From Klebsormidium nitens (taxonomy: Eukaryota; Streptophyta; Klebsormidiophyceae; Klebsormidiales; Klebsormidiaceae): a stretch of 64,000 nt of DNA. Both the position numbers and the translations under genes were made by a program. Below are positions 12,681 to 24,100 of the stretch, in pieces. Every line of letters begins with the position of its first letter. Positions within the stretch are counted from its first letter, which is position 1. The notes beneath the pieces are model-generated. The model was not told the origin of the DNA. It saw only the letters and a list, made by a program, of their open reading frames with translations, and ran no database searches. The stretch covers positions 47,570 through 111,569 of the forward strand of contig DF237238.1 in NCBI GenBank assembly GCA_000708835.1. Direction: 5' to 3'.

Positions 12681-13630
12681 GGGGCGATTCGCACCCGCCA
12701 ACTTTAAGGCCAACTTTCCGATAACTTTCGCGTAAAGTCCGGGGGACGCGTTCGCACATAAAGTCCGATAAGCTNNNNNNNNNNNNNNNNNNNNNNNNNN
12801 NNNNNNNNNNNNNNNNNNNNNNNNNNNNNNNNNNNNNNNNNNNNNNNNNNNNNNNNNNNNNNNNNNNNNNNNNNNNNNNNNNNNNNNNNNNNNNNNNNNN
12901 NNNNNNNNNNNNNNNNNNNNNNNNNNNNNNNNNNNNNNNNNNNNNNNNNNNNNNNNNNNNNNNNNNNNNNNNNNNNNNNNNNNNNNNNNNNNNNNNNNNN
13001 NNNNNNNNNNNNNNNNNNNNNNNNNNNNNNNNNNNNNNNNNNNNNNNNNNNNNNNNNNNNNNNNNNNNNNNNNNNNNNNNNNNNNNNNNNNNNNNNNNNN
13101 NNNNNNNNNNNNNNNNNNNNNNNNNNNNNNNNNNNNNNNNNNNNNNNNNNNNNNNNNNNNNNNNNNNNNNNNNNNNNNNNNNNNNNNNNNNNNNNNNNNN
13201 NNNNNNNNNNNNNNNNNNNNNNNNNNNNNNNNNNNNNNNNNNNNNNNNNNNNNNNNNNNNNNNNNNNNNNNNNNNNNNNNNNNNNNNNNNNNNNNNNNNN
13301 NNNNNNNNNNNNNNNNNNNNNNNNNNNNNNNNNNNNNNNNNNNNNNNNNNNNNNNNNNNNNNNNNNNNNNNNNNNNNNNNNNNNNNNNNNNNNNNNNNNN
13401 NNNNNNNNNNNNNNNNNNNNNNNNNNNNNNNNNNNNNNNNNNNNNNNNNNNNNNNNNNNNNNNNNNNNNNNNNNNNNNNNNNNNNNNNNNNNNNNNNNNN
13501 NNNNNNNNNNNNNNNNNNTTCCTTTTCGGATCGGCGTGACTTTCCGATAAGCAAAGTACCGATAAGGACTTATCGGAAAGTTAAACTAAGCTTATCGGAA
13601 GGTTAAAATGCTGCGGGTGCGAATCGCCCC
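12681..13630. mobile_element. PIF/Harbinger-like non-autonomous DNA element (contains assembly gap)
   Basis: Perfect 18-bp terminal inverted repeats, GGGGCGATTCGCACCCGC at 12681-12698 and its reverse complement at 13613-13630, are flanked by the direct trinucleotide TCA at 12678-12680 and 13631-13633. A 3-bp target duplication and G-rich termini resemble PIF/Harbinger elements, although their usual target is TWA. The ends also hold several direct and inverted copies of a subterminal motif near ACTTTCCGATAA (12713, 12759, 13539, 13569, 13591). Most of the interior is unsequenced, so a coding core cannot be excluded; a 950-bp length would suit a MITE. Confidence 0.7.
12775..13518. other. Assembly gap (744 N)
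   Basis: Run of N inside the inverted-repeat element. The apparent open frame across it is an artefact. The true gap length is unknown. Confidence 0.99.
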
Positions 13631-13633
13631 TCA

Positions 13634-13960
13634 TTGCTACCTGCTGTACAGTGTGCTGTCCTACGGTACATCTACCGAGCAATGCGGGACTCGGACCTTT
13701 CTGAGTTTCTCCTTCAATCACGGGTGCTCTCTCCCTATGAAGCTATTTCTCCTCCATTGTCAAATCGTGAGATTTTGCACCACTGTTGGCCGGCACTTCA
13801 GAGGGCTTCTGATTAGCAGTGGCGCTGCAGTCGACTTGGTCCACAGTCATCTCTACTGGCATGCTCGTATTGTTGTGGTCCCTGCTGAAGCTGGATCTTT
13901 GACAGCTGCTGCTCTGGAGCGGAGAAGCCTCCGAAGAACGTCAATTTTGATAGAGTCAAA
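13634..13960. promoter_or_regulatory. Upstream region of the golgin-like gene
   Basis: The 327 bases between the mobile element and the golgin-like ATG presumably hold its 5' UTR and proximal promoter. I see no TATA box I would defend. Confidence 0.35.
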
Positions 13961-16900
13961 ATGTGGCAGGGCTTAACGGGGTTGCGAGAGAATCTTGGGA
14001 AGGGGTTGCAGGAATTTAAGAAGGAGGCTTTACGGGAGAGCTCGACATTGATTCGGGAGGTCAGCAAAGTGGGGCCGGCGCTGATCAAGGAGAACGCCTT
14101 GGGCGACAGTAGCGAGCAAGAAAATGAGAAGGAAGAGGTGGCACACTCTTCCAGCATTCAAAATGTACGTAGCCTCTCTTCTTTGCACACAGACTGCAGA
14201 GCTCGTGCTTGCACACCCTGTAGAGAGGGTGTAATCTTGATGCTCCCTGATTTTCCCTGCAGATACATGTTCTGCTGTGCTTTGCTAAGAGCAATTGTAT
14301 GTGAAGCTTGTGTGGAATGCACTCACAGATTATGGCCGTGGAATCATGTTTGACGCACATCTTTGGACCTGCAGAAAGCTGAAAATGCGGATGGTGAGGC
14401 TCTCGGGCCAGATTCTGAAGGCTGGGACAATGGCTGGGACGAAGGCGAGCACTCGGAGGAGGTGCCCCCAGAGAGGACTACGCACAACCCTCAATCGGAA
14501 GACACCCACAAAGTGGCCAATGAGTTTGCCGAGAACCATGCCGGAGTGAATGGAGTTGCAGAGGAAGGAAGCTTTGTGGAACTGGACATCCATGCCAGTC
14601 ACACGGGTGCCCTGCAAGACAATGAGGACGGCGATGACGGCCAACATTCCCTTGCCGATGCCTCCTCCAGCAGGTCCGCCTCTACAACCCCAAAAGCTTT
14701 TGGAATGTCCGACGAGCGCAGAGATACGGAGCCACAAGAGGACCCTGAACTGGCGGGTGACTCTCCGATGGCTGCGGCGATCACCTCGAAACAGCTGGGA
14801 GAGGTCACGGGGCAGCGCGACCGGTTGGCGGAGCGTCTGGATGTGATGGAGGACGAGCTGGAGGCTGCAAAGGCGCATCAGGCCAGCCTGGAGGCCGCGC
14901 TGCAGGCGGCTCGGAAAGAGGCGGCGGTGGCGGTCGAAGAGAGGAACGCGGCGGAGGCGAAGGCGACGCGGCAGGAGATGGAGGCCGCGGCGGCGAGGAA
15001 GAAGCAAGAGGCACTGGAGGGGAAGGTGAAGGCGCTGGCGGGAGGGCTGGAGCAGCGGATGCAGGGACTGAGGCAGGAGCTCGAGGTGAGTGGCGCAGAT
15101 GCCTCGGCACGGCCAGCGACCATGCAAGATGCTTGCTGGACCAGCCGCCTGCTGCATCTCTGTAGTGTGTTTGCCGCTGTGCCCCTTTTCTGAGGATGCA
15201 AGCACTTCTCGAAGTTGGCAAATCAGCAGCTCAGCTTTCTTTCTGGGCCTAGCAGTCCTTGATTCCGAGGGTTCCAAGCTGCCCTGGCAGAGCTTTTACT
15301 CTGGATCTGGCCAGGCTTGTGTTTGTTCTTGATGGGAAATGCTGTTTCTGCGCTCTCAGACGCGGACTTCGGAGCTGGTGGCCTCGCGAGCGGAGGTGGC
15401 GGAAGCGCGCAGCGCCTTTGACGAGGTGAAGGCCATGTTGGAGGAGAGCAGCTCCGAGCGGGAGCGCCTGGGGGAGGAGCTGGCGCAGCTCAAGGGGCAA
15501 TGGCAGCAGGCCAAAGACGAAGCAGCCAAGTACAAGCACGAGGTAAACAGTTTGTGCATGTGGCAGAGGCTTAGCGCTGATCACCTTCTCGCCAAGTGTG
15601 CTTGGCCTGGCTGTCTGGCGGGAGATTCGACCGTACTAAGTGTCCCTTTCGGATTCATATTATCTTGGATGCTAAGCCACAGCAAGTTGCTTGGGACAAT
15701 CTGTTGCTGTGTTGCCAGGTCAAATCAAAGTGTCCCTAAATTGCGTTCCTCTTCATTTTGCAGGCGGAAGGTGCGAGGCGCGAGATTGCAGAGAGCGTCG
15801 CTGAGCTGTCGGAGGTGCGGGCGGACCTGTGGGCCACGGTGGGTGCGCTGCATGGATGAAAGTCGGATTGCTTGCATAGATCTCTTGTGAGCTCTTTGTC
15901 GAGTGGACATGTAGGAAGTGTATTCCTATGGACCCATAACCGTTTCTTCTGCACTTATGCCGAGTTTGACTTCAGAAGATTGGGTTCTGAGGATAGGAGA
16001 CCTGCAAATGCAACGGCCGATTCGAAACGCCCTCAGTGGGAACCAAGAAAACCGAGAGAGCGACTCGATTTCTCCTCTCTCTGATGGGAATCGGCCCCGC
16101 TTGCTTGCAGAAGGAGGCGGCCAAAGGGAATGCTCTTGGGGAGGACGAGCGCGCCAGCTTGGAGGCCGCCCTCAAGGCTGTCTCCGCCTCTGCTCAGACG
16201 GCCGCCGCCGAAGCCGGGGCTTGGAAAGTGCGAGCAGAGACGGCAGAGGAGCAGGTCAGCGCTTGATCAGAGATCAGCGCATTCCAACTAAATGTGCAAT
16301 AATGGTTGCGTCTGTCTGGGACGATTTTCGCACACGTGCTTCAGGAAAGTCCGGACACTTCCGGCCTTTGGGTTGTACAGGCAGGGACATGGACTCTTTG
16401 GTGGGCGCCAATTGGTCAAGTCCGTCCTGCTGCAGAGCCTTGACCCTGCGGATTTTCGTACAGGTGACCACGTTGCAAGCATCGTTGGGCGCAGCGGAGG
16501 CTGCTGTGGCGGCTGGCGAGCAGCGGGTGCTCGAGGCGGAGATGGCGGCGCAAGAGGCGGCACGCGCGGCCAACCAGGCGCAGCTGTCCAGCGCGGAGCT
16601 TAAGGAGCAGAGCGAACAGCGCTCGCGCATCTTCCGGGCGGCGGTGAAAGCGGCAGTGGGCAAGATACAGACGGTGAGGAAGCCAAGAGGGTGCCCTTGC
16701 TCCGCCTCTGGACTTGCCTCTGACTGTTTGAACTCGATTCGAATCCCTCTTGCAACATGACAGTTTGCCGTCCTGAATCACAGAAGCATGCTTCGATTTG
16801 CACAGTGTGAGGCAGTGAACTCCTTATGTTTTGAGCACGTTTATGCACGTTGTGACGCACCCGATTTTGTGCTGCTCACAAGCCATACTATAACGTAGCC

Positions 16901-19757
16901 CAACAGATTGTAGAAGGGGCGACGGTCGTTCGAAGTCAGCGAGGTATTCGATCATTTGGTGGTGTCACTTTCCGTGCTTTTCGTGAGCGTAGGGGCGAAA
17001 TCTTTCTGGTCAACTGGTAGGCGGCCCCAGGCGAAGCTGACGGCCAAGAGGGTGCTGGTTGCAGGAGTTGGAGCATGAGCGGGATGCAGCACTGGAGCGG
17101 GCCCAGCACCTGGAGCGGGACCTTAAGGACCATGCCGCACGGCTCCAGGAGACGCAGGTGAGGGCCCCAAGAAAGTAGAGGGTTCGTCAGCGGCTGAGAA
17201 GCAAGGTCGTGTTAAGCGGGCTAAAGGTTTATGCAGCGCAAAAGGAGTCTTCGTGAGCTGCATCATTGGAACAGGCATGGGTGATTTCGATTGAAGGCCT
17301 AGCACGGTAGCTCGCTTTGCAGATTGCACCCCGAAGTGATATTGCGGCCAAGTGTGAGGTGCTCGATATCTGGTGCCCGATCTCAAGCAAGTTTGGACTC
17401 AACTTGCCTTCTCTGTACGTCTCTTGTCAGAATTGATGAGGACATCTTCGAAAACAGAACGATCATGCAAAAGACGTTTGCGGAATCCGAATGCACAGAT
17501 CCCGTTCGTGCTCTTGGAAGTGGGAGCGACGAGCCATCTTGTTGCTGATGTGCCGCTAGAAACCTAGCTGGTTCCATTGTCTTCTGCTGCAGCAAGATGC
17601 CACCATAAAACCGGAGTGCTAACTTCCGACAAGTTTGGGCTTCGGGAGGAGCTTGCCGACTTGAACCCTTCATGTTCTTGCCCAACCGTTTACCTTTCTT
17701 CTGACCAACAGGCTTCCTTGGAGGCCGTGTCTACGGAGCTCGCCTCCGAGCAACGCTCCGCAGAAGAGGCACGTGCCGCGGCCGCCAGCCGGGAGGAGCG
17801 GCTAGAGACGGTCCTGCGCAAGCTGAGCGAGGCGGAGGACGAGACGCGCGCGCAGCGAAGGCAGGCCGAAGCGGCCAGGGAGGTGGCCACGCAACTCACA
17901 CATAAGGTGGGTCGCCATGGCTTGGGACTCCAACGTTACCACAAGAGACTTTCGACTGTAACGGTGCTCTTGGCTCGCTGAGTGTCCTTAGGTTCTCGCA
18001 AGGAGCTGAACGTTCGGTGTAAGTAGCTCTGTGTTAAGGACCAGGTTGCGAATCGTTACGCTGCCTGTGTCTTCAGATACCGCTCTTGCTCAGCCCCGTT
18101 GTCCGTACACTTGCCGAGGGGCTAAGCTGGAAGGATGATGAACCTTCTCAAACGCCGTGCTGACTTGCAGTTGTCGTCCGCGGAGGCAGAGTACGCAGAG
18201 AACCGCACAACTGCGCAGATGGCATCGCAGCAGCGCGACTGGGCGGAAGAACGGCTGGCCGCAGAGACAGCGCGGCTGAGCAAGCTGCTGGAGGAGATCG
18301 AGAGGGAGAGGGACAACGTCAAGGTGCGGTGCGCACTAAATATATATTCCCTTGGGACAAGTGTGGGGAGGCGCCATGTCCTGGTAGCAAACTGGGTGTC
18401 GATCCATGCCCACTTGATGTATGCAGGTGGACCCGCATGAGTTGCTTTATAAACAACAGTGGTACATCGTTGGCACAATTTCTACATTGCTAAACCGACC
18501 GATTGTATTGGAAAGTCCGAACAGCTCGTAGGCTGCCAGGATGCAGCGCCTCTTCGCAATGCGTTACTCGCATGCTCAACTGAGGCGGCCTTCGTGCTGC
18601 CAAAGGTCTCAGTGTTTCGCGCTTACAGATTGCGTCCTACAAAGTACACGGTTTGACAACGAAATCCCCTTCCACCTAATCCTCGGCTCATCCCGCATTG
18701 CGCAGGCTGCTGCCGCGGAGGCGTCCTCCCGGTCCGCCGAGGAGGTCGCGTCGTCGCGCGCCCGGGTCGCGGAGCTGGAGGGCAAGCTGGCGGTGCTGGA
18801 GAGCCGCTCCGTCCGCGGCAGCGAGGAAGCGCGCCTGCGCGCCGAGCGGAACCGGAGCCCTGCTGCAACTAGCGCGGGGCGGGGAGGGGACAGCGGCCTG
18901 GAGGACCTGGGGCTGGAAGGGGTGCGCTGGAAGGCAACGGACGATTGGGAGGTGAGGGGCTAAGCAAACGGGCGCAAGTGGGATGGCATCTTCTGGTCAT
19001 TCGCCGTCATCCGTCTCTCTTGAACAATGGCAGGCGGTGCTATGTGAAGTCAGAGGAGTTGTGCTCTTACAATGAACAACCGAACCCCTTCCGAACCCTC
19101 CCAAGCTGACGGGCAGTATTCTACCCGACATGGACTTGCAATTACGTGTTCACTCGGCTCGTTGCCCTTCATCAGCATACCAGGGCTAGTTTGTTGCTCT
19201 GATTGACTATTTCAAACCGCTTTTTCACGTGCAGGCTCCGGGCGAGGCTCGGTCCCGCAAGCCCGGCAAGCGGGGGGCCGTCAAGGCGCCCGTGGATGAC
19301 TCGTGGTGGGGCCGAGAGGAGCACGAGGCAGGGTCGCGGGGCAGGATCTCGAAGCGGACGGCCGTTGTGTTGCTCTACCTCTTCATCCTGCACATCATGG
19401 TGAGCGGTAGTTCTGCGACAGACTAGGGGGCTGTTCCAAGCAGCCGCACAGATCCAGCCTCGATTTTGCTCGACTATAGCCACAGCTCTCCTTGACAGAT
19501 CCAAAGGTAGCCTCGATGGTGCTCGATGATAGGCAATGCTTTCCTTGACGGTTGAAAGTGTTTGCAAGATTGATGTTGCTTTGACCATGATGGAGCTCAC
19601 CGCTGAGCAACTTGACGCCCTCGGCCTTTGCCATTTGTAACGGGCGATGTGACTTGTCGATTATGCTGTACTGCAGGTCATGATCTCGTTTACGAACCGG
19701 GCTTCTCCGTTGTGTATAGACATGGGGGCACAAATTGATAATCAATTGCCTGGATAA
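13961..19757 (+). CDS. Golgin-like long coiled-coil protein with C-terminal membrane anchor
   Basis: Probable Golgi-tethering coiled-coil protein. Exons: 13961-14164, 14375-15085, 15360-15542, 15764-15838, 16111-16254, 16464-16673, 17065-17157, 17712-17906, 18171-18323, 18706-18951, 19235-19399, 19677-19757; they join in frame to about 819 residues, TAA stop. An acidic, low-complexity N-terminal third is followed by roughly 500 residues of Ala/Glu/Arg-rich heptad coiled coil (residues about 215-720). A basic linker leads to one hydrophobic segment near residues 779-800, TAVVLLYLFILHIMVMISF, and a short tail. Architecture and the YL-x3-H pattern in the anchor recall golgin-84/CASP. The N-terminus MWQGLTGLRENLGKGLQ resembles golgin candidates 3/4, so the subfamily is uncertain. 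All eleven introns are phase 0. The last exon is the least certain; without it the frame stops shortly after residue 793. Confidence 0.75.
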
Positions 19758-21100
19758 TGCATATCAATTAGACAGCCCTGTAAAATACACACTGCCTCCC
19801 TGTTTGAGAGACTGGAGACTTGATTGATTGACTCTAACAAATCCCGTTCCGGTCACAGATAGAACACGTTCGGCACAGGATATGGACGCTGAACCTCGTG
19901 CATTACCTACAAAAGTACCATAATTACATAATTACCTCCAGTTCCTTGGTGTGCTTTTGAGTCTCGCTTTTCTGCAAACATCCGAGCACCTGGGCTCTTT
20001 TCTTCTGCAAGCCACTCAAGCGGTCGGCCGGCTATTGCATGGCCCATGTAAAGTAGACGAATGCTTCGAATGTAGCTATAGCCGCCACGGTTGCATTGCG
20101 ATTCGCACTACGTGGGGGGTCCATATGCATGCAGTGACATGTACGGAAGCTTGACATATGCAACATTTGACAGTGAAGCATGCTGATGCGAAATATCTGT
20201 GGAGTCGATCTGCATATCCTCAGTGCATCAATGATTGCACCGGGTTAAATTGCACTAGTGCAGAACAGGCAGCTATGCATGCAATGAGATAGCGTACTGA
20301 AGCTCTTATTATAGACTATTCAATCACAAATCTGCACATGGGCGGGCAGCAGGCCGACCGTACGTCGCAGCATGATCTCGGCCTGGAGCTAGAAAACTTT
20401 GATCTCAGACGTTGCTCGGTCGGGGTAAAGCTCCAAGTAGCGGTATGAGCCTAGATCCGGATTGCGACGTCTATCCATTTGTACGTCGAGTCATGCACGC
20501 CTTGGTCACTAACATGATGATTTCGCCATGTGCCATTGGAGGATAATTACAGGGCTGCCGGACTTCTCTAAACTGTCCCTGATGGCCTGCGAGTGCTGCC
20601 GGACATGCCAATCCTCTCCGCTGCAAAGGTCTTTGCGTGCAGAATCTGTAACTTAAGCAGCAGATTTGATACCCATCGAACTTCCAGCCTAGCTGGATTG
20701 GGAACACGCCAAACGTGGATCATCTAGCTCGATCCATGTCGCTGAAAACGAATGCCCTGACGGCCAAACGCACAATATGATTGATTCCCTGACATGTTGC
20801 TGCCAGTATAAGGGGATTGGTATCACTCGTTTCGGTCTGTCGTTTCTAGCTGGCACTTTCACTGCCGTTGCAAGACTGCCGCAGAGTCAGGAATGTGCGC
20901 CGAACCGTTGAACCGGCGTGAGTAACTTTAGCAAGCACAGATCTCACAAATCTCAAGTGAACGACAAAATCTTCTTTAGATGTGTTTCATATATTTGTAC
21001 GATTATAGAATGCGAGCACCAGCTGGGATGAGCGCTGGCCCGAATGTCCAAACTTTACCCAATCATGTAGGACTCAGATTGTTGCTCAAAACGCCGCTCG
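19758..21100. other. Convergent intergenic region
   Basis: Between the golgin-like gene (+) and the SPARK-type gene (-), both ending here. It is AT-richer than the genes and has no frame with coding character. I see no RNA gene or recognisable repeat. Confidence 0.55.
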
Positions 21101-24100
21101 TCAACTCGAGGTTAGTGACGTACACAACGCGCAGGCGAGGACGACTGCAGCCATGCCGAAGGACGCGCCTCTGCTGGCGGCGGATCCTGGTGGGGGGGTG
21201 GCGACCACAATCCGGGGGAGGGGGGGGCGGCGGCACAGCCGCTGGAGGGGGGCACGGTTTGGGCGAAGGGCTCGGGGAGGGGAGTGGGCGGCTGACCGGG
21301 GGGGAGGGGGGGGCCGGCGGGGGCGCCGCATACTCTCCGCACGTGGCCGTAGAATTGAGCGCGCATAAAGTTGGGGCGTAAGGGATCCCCTGTAGATACG
21401 GTATGACAACCGATGAATGCCCCTTGAACGCGGAGCCGTTGAGCCTTGAGGGCAGAAGAGCGGAGGTCTGTGCTTAACTGCCTTCATGAAGACGAGAGAA
21501 GTATCTTTCCATCAGCTTGCAGTGGGTGTCCGTTTGGAGTACAGTCATTGATTGCGTTCCAGGAAAGTCTGGACTTATCCAAGTAGGCTGGCAGTCAGAT
21601 GGGCTGCACATGTGGAACTCGGTGATTGCAGCATCAGCTTATCTGCAAAGCTGGAAGCTTCAAAGAGCTTTGCTCGGGTTCACGTTGTTACCTGTTCGAA
21701 GCACTCGGTAACTGCGATGCCGGCCGTGGTGGTGTTGTCGCCCCGCCACAGCGCATACCCGCCGCCAACCACCTGCGGGGAGTCCGTCGGTTTGTGCGGC
21801 CGGTCAATGACGCATAAAAAGCAATCTGGACGATCTGAAAGCCAGATCACCCTCTGCCAAAGCCTGCCTTTGTTGAAACTCCGGTATGAGAACGAGCTTC
21901 AGTTCAACGGAAATCAGCCAGTCCCACAGGAAGATCCTGTTTACCGCCTCAGCGTATCCTTCGTCACTAATACTCCGAAATTCTGGAACCATTCAAGACG
22001 CATCACGAAGCAAGCTACAAGCCGTGCCCTGACGAGCATACTATTATGGTTTAGGTAGGATAAGTTTTAGGATAGCACAGTCCCCGAGGAGAATAAAACT
22101 AAACCCCAAACCGACAGATACACCCGCCTGGCACCCGTACCCACCCTAGCCCCCAAATTAACGCCACCCGTTCGCCGGGCCAAGACCATATCCTACCTAG
22201 GACTATCATGCCTATGCTATAGGTCTATCTGACGAGCCCCGCACCTGAGCGCAGTTGGCCAGCATCTGGTCGCTCCAGACTTGGATCCCGGGGACGTTCA
22301 GCACCGCGGGCATGACGGATGCGCGACACGTGGCGCACCCCCCGGGCTGCTGCAGCGCCTGGGGGCTGCAGGCCAGGTCGAGGTTCTGGAGGAAAGTGAT
22401 GTCGGTGATACCAGAGAAGCCGTTGATCGGGCACAGCGAAGACGCGGGGAGCGGGTTGTTCTGCGCGCGCGCAAGAGGGTGTGCTCGTCAGATGGTTTGG
22501 ACGATGAAAGACTTCGCTCAAAACACGCTCTGCATATCGTATCAGTCATACACCTGTCGCCTAGGGAAACATTCTGGGGGCAAGAAATTCTAGGAGAATC
22601 GTTTATCTGTTGACAGAGTATGATCTACATTTCTAGGCACTTAAGTGTGTCCTTTCAAAAGGGCCTCCGGAAAGCAGGCGACTGGAGAAGCTCTCCCTGC
22701 ACTGTGCGTCACTATCAACCGACGCCTTTCGATACAAAGTCGCGGCTGGCAGGTTTGCGAGAGTTTGCAAGGCCAAGCTTAAAATGTGGGCGTCGTTTTT
22801 GCTGCTGACCATGCAGTTCTGCACGGCGGCCACCAGCTGCGGCACGGCCTGCGTGGCAAATGCCTGGAGGACCGCCATGAAGCAGCCACCCACCGCCTCC
22901 TGCGTGCTCACGTTCACCGGGGGAATCTGCGCGCGCGGCCGAAAAATTTTAGAGTCGAGGCACGAAGCATCAGGCAGGCGGACCGCAAATCCGCGGAATG
23001 GCTGGGCCGACCAGGAATTGCAGCGCTGCCGTTCAGATTTGATAACGGGTCAGATTTATTGTTTGCGCTTGATTAGCTACGGTTTGTCCGAAGCTGTGCA
23101 TTGGAACCTGTCCTGCCAGACATTGCGGCCCCCTGGCAATCGTGGCCAGATTAGTATTTGTAGACTGGAGTCCTTATGATCAGATTGGACGGTAGCGCTG
23201 CGAATTCGTCCATCGGCGAAGTTTTGCAGTGCGTCTGCAGCCACGATGTTGAGTATTCCGCAAGGAACGACTCGACAGTTGATCAGGCGTCGCTGATGGT
23301 TTTCTGCGAGAAGCGAACGGGTTCCCCGTAGCGACTCTTCGCTTGCTCAGTCTCAGGTCGGAGTTACCTGCTTTCAACCTGAGACGTGTTCGACGACGAG
23401 TATCTCCCGTCCCCTGTGAACACGCAGCCCGGAAGAAGCCGTCTAGCTCAAGAAGGAGTCGACGCTTCAAAGCTTGTGGCTTGCTTTCGGGGCAAGGCGG
23501 CGGCGCTTGCGGTGCTAACCAAGGGTTCGGCGGACGCAGGACTTGTGTGACCAAAAACCGTCACTTCTAGTTGTTCTCTCTGCTCCAGCAAAACAGGTTC
23601 AAGAACATGACCCGGTCTAACGATCAATCACCAGTCACCCATCTTCTTAACCCAAAGTCCCAGGCATCCGAAAAGTGTACCCGGGTTAGCAATCAGCCAC
23701 AAACAACCCAACTTCCTGACAGAAGTCCCCGGGCGCTTTCTCCGCATCGCGCCTCACCATGATGGCCGCCCGGTAGATGGCCGCGGCGCAGATGGGGCAG
23801 TGCGGGGAGCCCGCGAAGGTGGGGTCCGACGCCGCGCAGTTGGTCCACACGCCGGCGGCGTCCAAGTACAGCTTGAGGTCCGCGGGGGCGGTCAGGTTGC
23901 ACGACTGCTGGCCCAGGTAGTACGGGCGAACGTACGGAGGGACGCGCCACGGGGTGTACAGCTGGCACACGGGGAATGGGAAAAAGTCAGGAGATTTGTG
24001 TCAAGAAGAGTTGGCGGGGGCTTGGGGCGGTGTCTTTACACCTGTGATCCTTGCGCAGTCGCAGGGGAAAGATGACGTTCGTGAGCTTAGAAACGAGGAA

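Noticed and set aside
12661-13554. Open frame running through the N gap
   Set aside because: Created by unsequenced bases; no real codons support it.
14330-15277. Long open frame on the - strand (315 codons)
   Set aside because: Antisense to golgin-like exon 2; low-complexity Leu/Arg composition and no family signature.
16680-16760. tRNA-like T-loop word GATTCGAATCC
   Set aside because: No acceptor stem or D-arm can be folded around it; it lies in a golgin-gene intron.
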